Source: Pontederia crassipes (lineage: Eukaryota; Streptophyta; Magnoliopsida; Commelinales; Pontederiaceae). Taken from it: a stretch of DNA of 64,000 nt. The stretch is taken from assembly GCA_030549335.1 (NCBI GenBank), contig CM060198.1:51272995-51336994 (forward strand), read 5' to 3'. Positions 36,133 through 47,616 of the stretch are shown here, in pieces; within the stretch, counting starts at the first letter, position 1; each line of letters begins with the position of its first letter. The notes below the pieces were generated by a model, which had not been told where the DNA came from, ran no database searches, and saw only the letters and a list, made by a program, of their open reading frames with translations. The position numbers were made by a program, and so were the translations under genes.

Positions 36133-36748
36133 AGTTATTTTCTCTGATCATTCCTAAATTATTATGATTTTTCAGATCTAATCTCAAATTACGAATTTTA
36201 TTTTTTGGATTCTTAAACTATCACAATTTTTTAATTTGATCCTTACGTCCAATTTTGTCAACTTCTCGATTATTTTTTTATTTTTTGTATTTATAAAAAG
36301 TCTACAAGTGTTTGCCGATTTTTGCTTAAAATAATATCTAATAAACAATAATTAAAAAAAAAAGACTACGCATACAAGAGGGCCAGCGCCCCCCGAATGA
36401 GCTCGCCGACGACGGGGAGAAAAGGGGGGCCGGTGCCCCCTGAGTTCGTCGGCTCGCTCGGGAGGGGGGGGGGGGGTAGCGAGGGACAATGAAAATATAG
36501 CATGGTTTTTTTTCTTTTTTTAATTATTTTTATTATATATTATTTTAAGTAAAAATAGAAAACACTTATAGTAGGGTATAATGGACTTTTCACAAATGAA
36601 AAATAATGAAGAAGTTGACGAAATTGAACGGAATGATCAAATTGAAAAAAAATCGTGATAGTTTAAGGACTCAAAAAATAAAATTCGTAATTTGAAATTA
36701 CATCTGAAAAATAGTGATAGTTTAAGAGTGGTTAGAGAAAATAACCTT
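36133..36748. mobile_element. Inverted-repeat (Mutator-like foldback) element with GC-rich centre
   Basis: Arms of about 235 bp (36133-36367 and 36505-36748) are inverted copies, both starting TTATTTTCTCT and sharing ATTACGAATTTTATTTTTTG and CTTAAACTATCAC. The centre of about 135 bp is GC-rich with a run of 13 G (36464-36476). There is no coding gene. This fits a non-autonomous long-TIR element. The target duplication was not resolved. Confidence 0.75.
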
Positions 36749-36889
36749 TATACTTTTAAACTTTGTTATTTTAGCCCCATGGTGTTTAACTCTGGACCGC
36801 CACCATACCACACAATTTCAAAATATGATACTGATATAATAATTTATTATTTAACACTATAACGGTTAAGATTTCTGCGTGAGAGAAAT

Positions 36890-37650
36890 TATGCACTGCA
36901 AGAAAATCCGAAAAATTTAAAGCAACATAAAGTTTTATTAGATTGGAGAAACAAAAGAGAATTGCAAAATCACTGAGTGATTCTGGACTCCTAGAGAGTT
37001 TATATAAACATTCTCTTCTACAAAGCGACTGGGACTCTGAATTAATTCTCAAAATATGACGCATATCTCATGATAAAGAAATAAATCATTTCTGAATCAC
37101 ATACGGTACAAGAAATTCCGCCCCCCTGCACCCCCCGCAAGGGGAATCTCCCTGATCCCACTCTTGACCCTGATAGGCTCGTTGACCAGACAATGGGATC
37201 CTCGTAGGAAAAAAAATCTGTTGAAGCGATTGACTAAGAAGGGGTCATATAGGGTTACTACTAAGTTCATATTTAAGGCATTATCAATAAATCTTCACAT
37301 TTAACTTAAATCCTCTAATCATATCTCATACACTCTCTATCGTCGTCAGTCCTAACTTGGGACTACTGTCACCTATTAATATCTAGCAAGTCCAAACAAT
37401 ATTAAAACTTGCTAGTACGAACCGGTTTGATGAACATGTCCGCTGGATTATCTTTTATGCTGACCTTCTTCATTGATCATCTTCTTAGTGCGGATGAAGT
37501 GATACTTGACATCGATGTGTTTAGTTCTTTCATGATGCACTTCTCAGCGAGACCATCGTAGAAAAAATCTATTGAAGCACCTGACTAAGAAGGGGACCAT
37601 ATAGCGTTACAACTAGGTTCATAGTCAAGACATTATCAACAATAACTTAT
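36890..37650 (-). pseudogene. Ty1/copia retrotransposon fragment (RNase H end of pol) with direct repeats
   Basis: On the minus strand the part at about 37420-37560 translates in pieces to HERTKHIDVKYHFIR, the signature near the end of Ty1/copia RNase H. A segment of about 80 bp (37208-37290, tgttgaag..gactaagaaggggtc) recurs at 37563-37645. The copy is a broken fossil; its outer limits are uncertain. Confidence 0.65.
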
Positions 37651-38860
37651 TTATGTTATAGTGTCTTTCTTTTAGGTAATTAATAATTGTTGAGTTGATA
37701 TCAGATATATTATTTAAATTATAAGAAGTTGGAGAGAAAAGCATCCATGAAACTTAAGGGCGTCTTGCACCGTGTGCCTAATAATAATAGGTAAAATTTT
37801 CAATAAAAAATTTTCTCATTCATGGAAACTCAAACTTGAGTCCTCTATTTAAGAGAGCTCCTTTATCACCACCCTTGTTTGTTTTTTTTTTTTGTATTTT
37901 TAAAAATGTACATCATTTCATCCCAACCATTGTTGGTTATTTATTATATATTATATATTATATATTTTTATATAAATGTTTATATTTTTATAAGCATATA
38001 TATTATTCTCGGTGATGTTGGAAAATTATACACACATCGGGGGTACGAACCAGATGGCTACCATTGTTTTTTATATGTATTAAGTTGATAATCGTTTTTT
38101 TTTTCTTTATTTGTTATCACAACTCATCCGGTACTAAACACAATTTTATAATAATAATGCTTATTTTAAAAAATGAAATTATGCATAATCTACATTGGAC
38201 AATTTTAAAAATTTATTGAGTTTATGTTATTATTAAAACTTTATTTTATTATTAGTAAAATGTTATTATTTTCTATAATCATCTCATTTACAAGACCTAA
38301 CTTTAGCTTATTTACTTAGTGTTCAATATCATTTTGAATCTTTTATTAAGTTTTATATGATTCTTATATGTGATTTATTGAAGTTGTATGTCATTTTCGG
38401 TAACATATTTTTCATAGGATGATTATATCTTATTAAAAAAGTATTTTAATATGTAAATTTTATTACATCAATTTGTTAAAAAGATCATCTCCTTTTAAAC
38501 ATTATTTTTTTTTTGTTATGGTTTCTAATGATATATTAATTATTGAGTATATATTATTTCTTTTAAAAAGTTTATTTAGATTTTTTAATTTGCCATTTTC
38601 ATCATTTAATATTGTTTTATTTATAAAATCTTATATACATGAATAATTTAGATTAAATATTTTTCCTAATGAAAATAAATTCAAGAATTTAAAATAAAAT
38701 TCATCTAATAAAAAAATTAAAAATATTTTTATCCTCTCCTAATTAATAAATCGAGCGATAATTATTCTGGACTCTACCACCTATTGCACCACCCTTTTGT
38801 TCTTATTGTGTTCCTTCTTTATTCCCTAAAAATTATACATTCGTGGAAAAAATTATACTA
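37651..38860. other. AT-rich intergenic stretch without genes
   Basis: Only AT-rich sequence with short TATA runs (about 37945-38010). No coding or transposon signal was recognised. Confidence 0.6.
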
Positions 38861-38861
38861 A

Positions 38862-40535
38862 ATGCCCTTCAATTTTAAGGTTTGCTCAGTGATATCATCC
38901 AACTTCATTTTGTAACACTAATGTCATCCATCTTTTAACTCGTTTCATCCGATGCCCTTCTTATCTGGGATAGGCAGTCTTTCGATTTCTTGTCGACGTG
39001 GCATTCACGTGATCATCTTCTCTCATCTCCACGTAAATAATCGTCCGACATGGCATGCTCCGACGTGACACTTAAAATTACACTAAATGCCCTCCATCTT
39101 TGAAGTTTGCTCAACGATAGACTCCAACTTCACTTTGTAACATTAATGTCCCTCATCTTTTAATTCGTTTCACCCGATGCCCTCTTTACCTGGGACAGAC
39201 GATCTCCCGATTTTTCGTCAACATGACGTCCACGTGACCTTCTCCTCTCTCCTCCATGCAAATAGTCATCTGACGTGGCACCACATATTAAACTCTCTTA
39301 CTTATCGTAAGTTGACACACTCACTGTTAAATTATTTTCTTATTTTCCCCTTTGTCGTCGTTCGTGTGAAACCTCCTTCGTTGTTCGCTCTTCTTCGTCA
39401 TTCGTCTCGACGTGACACCACATATTAAACTCTCTTATTTACCGTAAGTTGACTCACTTGCTGTTAAATTATTTTCTTATTTTCCCCTTTATCATCGTTC
39501 GTGTGAAACCTCCTTCGTCGGTCGCTCTTCTTCGTCATTCGCCTCCTTCATCATTCGTTATTTGTGTTCGTCGGCCGCCGTCTTCGTCCAAGCGTCACTG
39601 TCCGTTCGCATTCATCATTATATACTGTTAGGATCCATCGCGTAAGGGTTGTCGAAACACGGGAGGGAAAAAGCGAAATGTCGCGAGGAAGAAGGATCGT
39701 CGATGTCCTTTGCTTTCCGGTATGTAGATTCATTTATATACTTTCGTGTGTTGAGCATATATCGTCGAGCTGTTGTGGTATATAAAAGAATCTACATACC
39801 GAAAAGTAGAGGACGTCGACGACCCTTCTTCCTCGCGACATTTCGTCTTCTCTCTTCCATGTTTCGACAAACTCTTGCGCGATGGATCCTAACAGACAGT
39901 GGATGCCGACGAATGCAAACGGACAATGACACTTGGACGAAGGCAGCGGCCGACGAACGATGAAGGGGGCGAATGACAAAGGAGAGCGAACGACGAAAAA
40001 TGTTTCACGCGAACGACAGCAAAGGGGAAAATAAGGAAATAATTTGACAATGAGTGAGTCAACTTACGGTAAATAAGAAGGTTTAATATATGGTGCCACA
40101 TCGGACGGCTATTTGCATGGAGAAGAGAGGAGATGGCCACATGGATGCCACATCGACGAAAAATCGAGAGATTGCCTGTCCTAGGTAAAGAGGACATCGA
40201 GTGAAATGAGTTAAAAGATGAAGGGTATTGGTGTTACAAAGTGAAGTTGGAGGATATCGCTAAGCAAATCTTAAAGTTAGAAGACATTTGGTGTAATTTT
40301 AAATGCCACGTCGAAGCATGCCACGTCGGACGATTATTTGCGTAGAGGAGAGAGGAGATAACCACATAGATGCCACGTCGATGGAAAACCGAGAGATCGC
40401 CTATCCCAGATAAAGAGGGCATTGGGTGAAACGAGTTAAAAAATTGAGAACATTAATGTTACAAAGTGAAGTTGAAGGATATCGTTGAATAAATTTTAAA
40501 ATTAAAAGGCATTTGATATAATTTTTCTTAGATCC
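38862..40535. mobile_element. 1.7-kb foldback element, near-complete hairpin
   Basis: The whole segment folds on itself: arms about 38862-39735 and 39785-40535 are inverted copies around a loop of about 50 bp. Both arms start (A)AAAATTATA(C/T)..AAATGCC and contain two tandem versions of a roughly 200-bp module with TTTGTAACA, TCGTTTCACCCGATGCCC and GACGTGGCAT. The inner arms (39628-39731 and 39786-39893) are GC-rich and very similar, e.g. TCGCGAGGAAGAAGG. No transposase is present. This resembles a Mutator-like long-TIR element or other foldback. Transcription would give a long double-stranded RNA. Confidence 0.8.
39272..39550. repeat. Local tandem duplication in the left hairpin arm
   Basis: The 136-bp module 39272-39407 (accacatattaaactctctt.. 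through the GTTCGTGTGAAACCTCCTTC word) is repeated at 39415-39550. The right arm has only one such copy, so this duplication happened after the arms formed. Confidence 0.8.
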
Positions 40536-41982
40536 GTGATTGCCATGGCAAGGGTGTGAAGGCGAAAGCAGCAATGCCACCTCCCAAGGAATTATTAGTG
40601 ATTGAGAGGGAGAGAGTTGGTATAGCAATATTTTTATTAAAAAATAATATCTTGTTTATCTTATGTCAACTAAGCGATAAGGATCATTTTACTATAAAAT
40701 GAAAATGAAAGGCCAAAATCGAGATTAAAATATATTTATTGGATCAAAGCGTCCAACAACGGAAACATATTATGTATCACATTGAAATAAAAGTATATGA
40801 TAAGAAATAGGGGTGTCACTCTCCAATGATTAAATTGAACATCTCAAACTTAACATAAGATTCTTTATACTATTTTCATCTTTTTATTTATCTATCGTTT
40901 CCCAGAAAAAGTGTCAAACCATTGTTTGTTCCTTGTACAATGGGGAATGAGAGTTAAGAATTATAATGTTTTGTTCTATTTTTATGACATGTATCTGATG
41001 TCATCCGAATTATATTTTAATACATCATTTATGAAAAAGAAATGTACAAGTTATAGTCATCCCTTCACCAAATCTTCTATCTAATTTTGTGGTTAATATT
41101 TTTTTTTTATAGTTTGGTGGTGATGGGGCAGCGTCCTAATCATTCATTGGTCCGACCAACACCAGTGAAGCAATTGATTGGTCCACCATCAGCATCACCC
41201 ATGTTATTTTTCAGTTATTTCATGGATCGGAGTTGTTGGGCGGCATCAACTTTGCACCTTTGTGTTCACCTTCCCGGTCCAATACAAGTTCACTCTGGAC
41301 TAGTGTAAAATAGTCAATATTCAAACACCAGCCAAATAATATTTTTTCGAAATTGATTTAATTTTAAAATTTAATGTTTGCGCTACTAGCATCATCATAT
41401 TCTTATTAATTATTATTTAATTCATAAATAATAAATTAATTAATTAAATAATTTTTAATTCATCATTCATCATAAAATCGAATAATATGGCGGTGCTATC
41501 TCTTAAACGAGATAACATAATCATTTTTTTCTATATTAAAAAGGATTGTTTGTATAAACTCTATATAGATTAGGCCAAAGATATGATCTCTAATAAAGTA
41601 ATATTTTATCACATAACTCCTCGATCCATAAAGAACCGATAATTTTTTTCCCTTACGTGCAGTCTTTATCCCACCCTAAATTAGCAACCACATATTATTT
41701 CCAACAATTAATTTTTCAGTCGATGACATTTGATATTGTGCCAAATAGAGAAAACTAAGACGGTTGCATTAAGTGATAAGTGGTTTATTCTCACACAAAT
41801 AAGTATCAAATTTCAAATCATGCATACATAAAATATTCATTTCGAAAAGCATCAATAATCATAATCAAATATGCGACAATAGTGATGATGAATTTCCATC
41901 TGATCTATTATGAAAGTTATGGTGGTAACCCAAAAAAATACAGACCACGTCCTATTTGTTTGTCATTAAATTGAAGGTATAT
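40536..41982. other. Intergenic stretch without recognised genes
   Basis: Mostly AT-rich. A less AT-rich patch at 41108-41310 has an open frame of 73 codons on the plus strand with no recognisable domain. I see no supported gene. Confidence 0.5.
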
Positions 41983-43732
41983 TGTTGGAACAAAATTTTA
42001 ATATCATATATAATTATATTTTGATTATACAAATCTCGAAAGATTTAGAGTTATATTTAAATTACTGAAAAAATTTAAATAAGAATGAGTTGCTTCATGC
42101 ACTAAAAGTTCGGTTGACATTTGTCTATTCTCTCATAAGATTTTCATTAAGATGTGCAAGGGCGGACCGAGATTTCATAATTGAGGGGGGCCAAGATAGT
42201 AAGTGATATTAAAAAAATATTTGTGATGCCACTGGGGTTTAAACCTACGACCTATTAGTTACATATAGAGAACCTAACCAACTGGACAAAATAGATATCA
42301 TGCTTAGTTGAAGTAAAAATTATATTTAAGGGGGGCCATGGCCCCCATTGATCTCTATGTGGGTCTGCCCCTGGATGTGAATATAAATATTTATTAATAA
42401 TTTTCTTAACTTTCTAGAGAATCAAGAATCGTTTCAATTGGATAATCACATAAAATTATGTTTAAACAAGTGGGGTTTAAAAATTTTAATTTGAAGTTGA
42501 TATTTTATGTGTTAAATTTGCACTTAAATTTTAAATATTTTATTAATAAATTTGGAATGAGAGATAAACATGCAAATTGTAGATAAAGTTATTACTTTTC
42601 ATAAAATAAAAAATCATCTTATTTGGACACTCGTATGAAAAATTATTATAAAAGAGTAAAGATCTAAAAAGTTTAATTTGGAATAGACAACTTTATGCAT
42701 TGGATTTTTATTTAGTATTTGACTATGATCCCATTAGATTTTGAATGAACGAATATGAAAGTTGTAGATGATTTTATTAGCTTTCCAATAAATAAAAAAT
42801 TATCTCATTACGATAACTGTGCAAAAAGTTTATGTTCAAAATAGTGTAGGATGGTCAATCTGTCTATCGAAACACTGGTTGATCGGTTAATTCAGAAAAT
42901 GCAGAAATCAACCGATTAAAGACAGCAAAATGTAGAACAATGTCGATTGAAGCATTGGTCGATCAGTCATTCAATCGGCCAGTGCAAAATTTACCAACGA
43001 TCATATTTTTCAAATGACTATTTAGAGCGATCGACCGGTGGGACAAAACGGTCGACCGGTCAGTGCATAAAATGTACTATAACGGTTATATTTTGACCCC
43101 AAAAGTTGAAAAGTGAATCTCAATGGATAAATGAAATTAAGAAAGCTATAAGAGATGTTTAAAAAATGTAGGAATGATCAAGAATTTCAAGGAAAAGTGG
43201 GAAGAATATTTGTGAAGTTCATTTCAGTTCCAAGTTGCACATCTTTCATTTCTTTCTCTCTAACTATTGTGTGAGGTTCCAAATTGTAAAAGAGAGATTG
43301 TGATATACTCTTGTGATATTATAATATTTGTTTAGTTTCTGAGTGAAAGAGATTGTATCGAACAAAAAAAAAATACAAGTGAAAGCTTCCGAGTGAGAGA
43401 AATGTGCCTTACAATTTTGAAGCGGAGAAGAGATAAGAGTTATAAAAAGTTTAACGAAAGAAGGGTGTTAGTGGAATCTCCGATGATCTCGAAGTCAAGA
43501 AGTCGAAACGAGAACGTAGACCAAATTATGGCCAAACCTCATTAACAAATCACTATCATCTTGTGATTGTCCGTCTCTCTCTCTCCTTATTCTATTATGC
43601 ATGTGATTTAATTGTTATTGTATTAGCTTAAAGTTTAACAAATTAATTTTAAGCTTTTGCGATGATTTACATAAAATCGATATTTTTTATTAAACATCAA
43701 TTCACCATCTCTTAATGCCTTGTGATTCTACA
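41983..43732 (+). mobile_element. Ty1/copia (SIRE-like) solo LTR, interrupted by a MITE
   Basis: It begins TGTTGGAACAAAA and ends CAATTCACCATCTCTTAATG..TTCTACA; the ATTCACC(CC)CTCT-type word just before the end is typical of SIRE/Maximus copia LTRs, as are the internal GATCGACCGGT-type words at 42840-43070. A 5-bp duplication tatat lies on both sides (41978-41982 and 43733-43737), though it is of low complexity. Without the MITE the LTR is about 1.5 kb. No internal region is present on either side, so it is a solo LTR. Confidence 0.75.
42157..42373. mobile_element. 217-bp hAT-type MITE inside the copia LTR
   Basis: Ends are imperfect inverted repeats (caagggcggaccgag and, reversed, caggggcagacccac), matching the CAGGGGCGGA-type ends common in plant hAT MITEs. 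The word gatgtg occurs directly on both sides (42151-42156 and 42374-42379); hAT duplications are normally 8 bp, so two positions may have decayed. The interior has GGGGGGCC/GGCCCCC blocks and, on the minus strand, a tRNA-like pair of boxes (about 42286-42270 and 42250-42234). Confidence 0.78.
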
Positions 43733-43737
43733 TATAT

Positions 43738-46700
43738 AATAATAATAATCTTAATCCAACATTTTTATATAGGTTACACTCTCAGTTTAGTTTGGAATCA
43801 CATGCAACAATTGTAGATAGAAGAAAACACATAATTTATTATGTTTTTTATTCTCAATTGAAATATATTATTCTCGAGCAACAATACACTAGTAGTACTA
43901 ATAAATAAGAGAATTGAACTTTCTATAAGCACTATAATAAAAAGGTTATCTCATAATAGAACTATGCAATAATAGTCCTAAAAAAATTCATCATCTATCA
44001 AACTAGATCTATTATGAATATGTGTTGTGATATTTATGAAGTATAATAGACTTCCAAATATATCGATCCACACTGTGGATACTCCTCTGAAACTTGTCCT
44101 ATGACTCCTGAATTTGGGGTATTATACATTTGAGAAAACGTCTTCAATTGTGGAACATCTCTAAATTTTATCCATTATCAACACGTGGGCTAGAACCCTA
44201 TAAAATTTATGTAGAAAAGTTAGAACAATATTTTTTTCGATATCCAGCCATTGACTCTCTAAGTCATCCTATAGTTAATTATAGAACTTACGTAGAAAAG
44301 CTAGAACAATATAAAGACAAGAGGAAGACCCATCCTATAGTAAATTATATGGCAATAATTCATGTATATGCACATGCATAATTCGCATTATTTTGTCATG
44401 CATTTGTCTTCTCGCAGCAGCATTGATCAATGCACGAATGCGCCACCAAATTGCTGAAAAGGGCAAAAGGTAAGACGCACGCCGATGGCCCAAAAGGTGG
44501 TTGGTTTATGGAAAGGGTTGAAGCTTTCCGAGTGCCCAATTGGAATTGGCCTCCCTCTTTTTTCCTTCAAACGTTTTAATTTGTTTCACTAAAGAATCTT
44601 GATGTTTAAAATAATATTCATTAGAAGATCATTTTTTATCCACACCCACCTTTTTTTCCAGCCTCAGTATTTGTAAAGAGCTAACTATTATGAGTATTGT
44701 TTACAAATTGAAAATCAAATTATAATTGAACTCAAATAATCAGGTAAGATCTTTCACAAATAGAGAGTGAACACGATTTGTGAATAAATCATATCCGACC
44801 CCATCAAATCTGATTAGATTCCCGTTGCTTTGTGAGCCAAATTTGACTCGATCCGATCCAATTTGAGTCAGATCATTCAATCACTAATTTTTCTTTTTTA
44901 TTTACTTCTCACTATTTAATATTTTATTTAATATAACAAATATTATTTACTATTTATTTTAAAGCATACAATAAGTTTTCTAAATATGAATTACATACTA
45001 AAAATGTCTTATTTTTTAAAAGATTAAATCAAATATAAACTTATTTAAGTAGAAAAATAAAATAAAATAATATTGAATCATGACTCGGGTTGAAAATTTT
45101 TAATCCGTACTCGATCACAACCCAACTAGTCGAGTCTAGGTCGGGTCAGATTCTCGGATTTAGTGAACAAACACGTAAAACTTTCAATAAGATTTTTTTA
45201 CATTCACAAAAGATCAAATTCAAAATCTTACTTCAATAAGGACTGTGTAGCACTCCATCCTAAACTCTTTTGATTGACCACACCCACTTTGAATCTTGAA
45301 TACTTGCTGTCGTAGAATTTCTCCTATCAATGCCAAAACGATTATCCAGTTGAACATTATTTTTACTTGTTAAATCTTTCAATCAATTCAAACTTGAAAA
45401 GTTATGTTGCCCACGGCCATTAGTTAAATTTCTCAGTTTTTTTTACAACTAAGAAAGATACCATAAAACTTCACGACTAATATAATTTATTTTAAAATAA
45501 CTTACTATGTCATTCAATTATTTTAACCATACAAGGTATCATAGGTACAAAAATTTTAAAGACAAATTGAACAATTCATTTGAATAGAAAAGTGCACCCT
45601 AATTAACTCCATTAATTAATCAAATTTAGATAACACAATTAATTAGCTAACAAAATGATGTCCGACCATCAATAAGATTTGATAGCTTGGAGTTTCTTTT
45701 AGGAGCTCGTCGGAAGTTATTAGCATTCGACTAATTTAAAAATAAAATAATAATTTATTTTTTAAAATTAATATGATAGTTCTAAAAATTTAAATTTAGA
45801 ATTACTAACACCTCTCGGTCTATTAAAAAATGTATCACTTTATTCTTTTTTTGAGCCAGCCTCCGGAATTTAGAAAGCGATGCTTACGATCCAACTCGTG
45901 CGGCGCTAAAAAGCACATTGTCCACATATTAAAAGTCGATTCACCATCGAGTCTAACTAATCTGGTAAGATCATCCCAGGTCACGTACATGATAATGATA
46001 AATGAGCCTCTCAACAAATTTTTTTTACATTCATATTCGAACTTAAAACTTTATTTAAGCGAGAAGAAATCATTTACCATTTCACCCAACCTTTATCCGC
46101 TTAGCACTCCACCTCACCCCCAATGAACTGAACGTAAAAGTCCCGGGTGGGTTAAAAAACCATCAATTCAAATTCCAGCACAAAAGCTCCCAATGACGAC
46201 TTTGTGCTTTGAATCGACTTGGCGAGGTGCGGCCCCCCCTTTTGGTGCGTGCCAAAGCGATACGGTGCGCTTTCGAGTGGCCCAAGCCACGGTAGTGACT
46301 CCGTTTCAGATCTGTGGTGCTCCCAGTCACGGATCTCATCATTGTGAACCACAACAAGGCACCCTAAAGCTTGGATAATATAAGGAAAAAATATAAGTAA
46401 ATCTAAAGAATAAATAATTAATAGAAAAAAAGGAAAAAAAAATCGAGTTCGATGGCATCGAGTTGTCTTTTACATAATTCCTTCTTACTTGGAGTTAGCA
46501 TTTTGATCTGTGGGACAAAATCAAATGCATGGGAGTGAGACATGCTTGATTTGACGTCCGAGACCACATCTTAATTCTGCACGTTGCTCCAAATCGAATG
46601 CCCCAAAGTCTCGCCACCGACAAAGGGACAGCCGCACGTAGTCGATTAAAAGGAGCAACGTTACGAACAAGGATGGGGTGCAATGAATATTCGAAAATTT

Positions 46701-47616
46701 TACTTATTATTATTAGACAAAAAATACAAGACGATTTTATCAAATTAATTTAATTTTGATAGTGGATCAATTTTTAATATGTAAACAGTGCGTATAATTT
46801 AACAACGCGCGAATTGAATATCAACTTTTTCGACATTGAGAAGTACCAACCCAAAAAAATAAATGGGGCAATGTTGGCTCAATTAGCATTAGCATCGTAA
46901 TTTAGAATTGTGTCATACATATCAGTATAAAATTCGGGTTATTTCTTAGAATATTCATTAAATTTATGTATTAGATTTACTATCCTCTCAAAAAGTGTAC
47001 ATATATTTACCGTGCAATCATAATTTCTTCACAAACATTAATATATTAATATATCTCATTCGGAAAACTTTGCTAATTCACTGTTGTACACGCTCACGTC
47101 GACGCGCCTCCCAGCCCAGCAATAAGTTTGTGCATGTGAGGTGCTCGACGCATTGAATTGGGACATGAGAGCTGGTGGATCACGTGTGGGGCGTGAGCAT
47201 GTTAAGAACTCCCGAATCAATTCAAGGGATCCCTGACCTGTACTCGAGTGCTGCATGATCACATCACACATCCCTTTAACACCAGATCTACCACTGTAAC
47301 ATTTGTAAATGCTGCTTAAAAAGGTTGACACCTCACATTGGGGGAGAGAGATAGAGCTGAGGCAAAACAGAGCAGAATGTGATTATGTATATTGGGTCAC
47401 ATCCTCATAAAGAAGTCTCAATTTTGATGTGCTACTTAGAACATGCACAGCAATGCATATCTCCAACTTTAGGAACAATCAAGTCCACAGCTAATTTGAA
47501 CATAAGACAGTCAACTAAAAAAACCAACCAAATCACACCAAAACCACACAAGAAAGAAAATGAACAACCTTGCCACCCTCCCGGATTCCTCTCAATTCTC
47601 ACTCCATAATCAGTCA
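43738..47616. other. Intergenic stretch without recognised genes
   Basis: AT-rich with scattered GC patches at 46190-46380, 46540-46680 and 47080-47290 whose open frames are short and unrecognised. A 27-bp word ending gtagaaaagttagaacaata occurs twice (44206 and 44286). Words CGGGTCGGGT/GACTCG near 44810-45150 recall those at the window start. No supported gene, tRNA or transposon end. Confidence 0.5.

Noticed and set aside
46190-46380. GC patch considered as an RNA gene or exon
   Set aside because: No tRNA fold, no conserved domain and no splice-site pattern could be supported.
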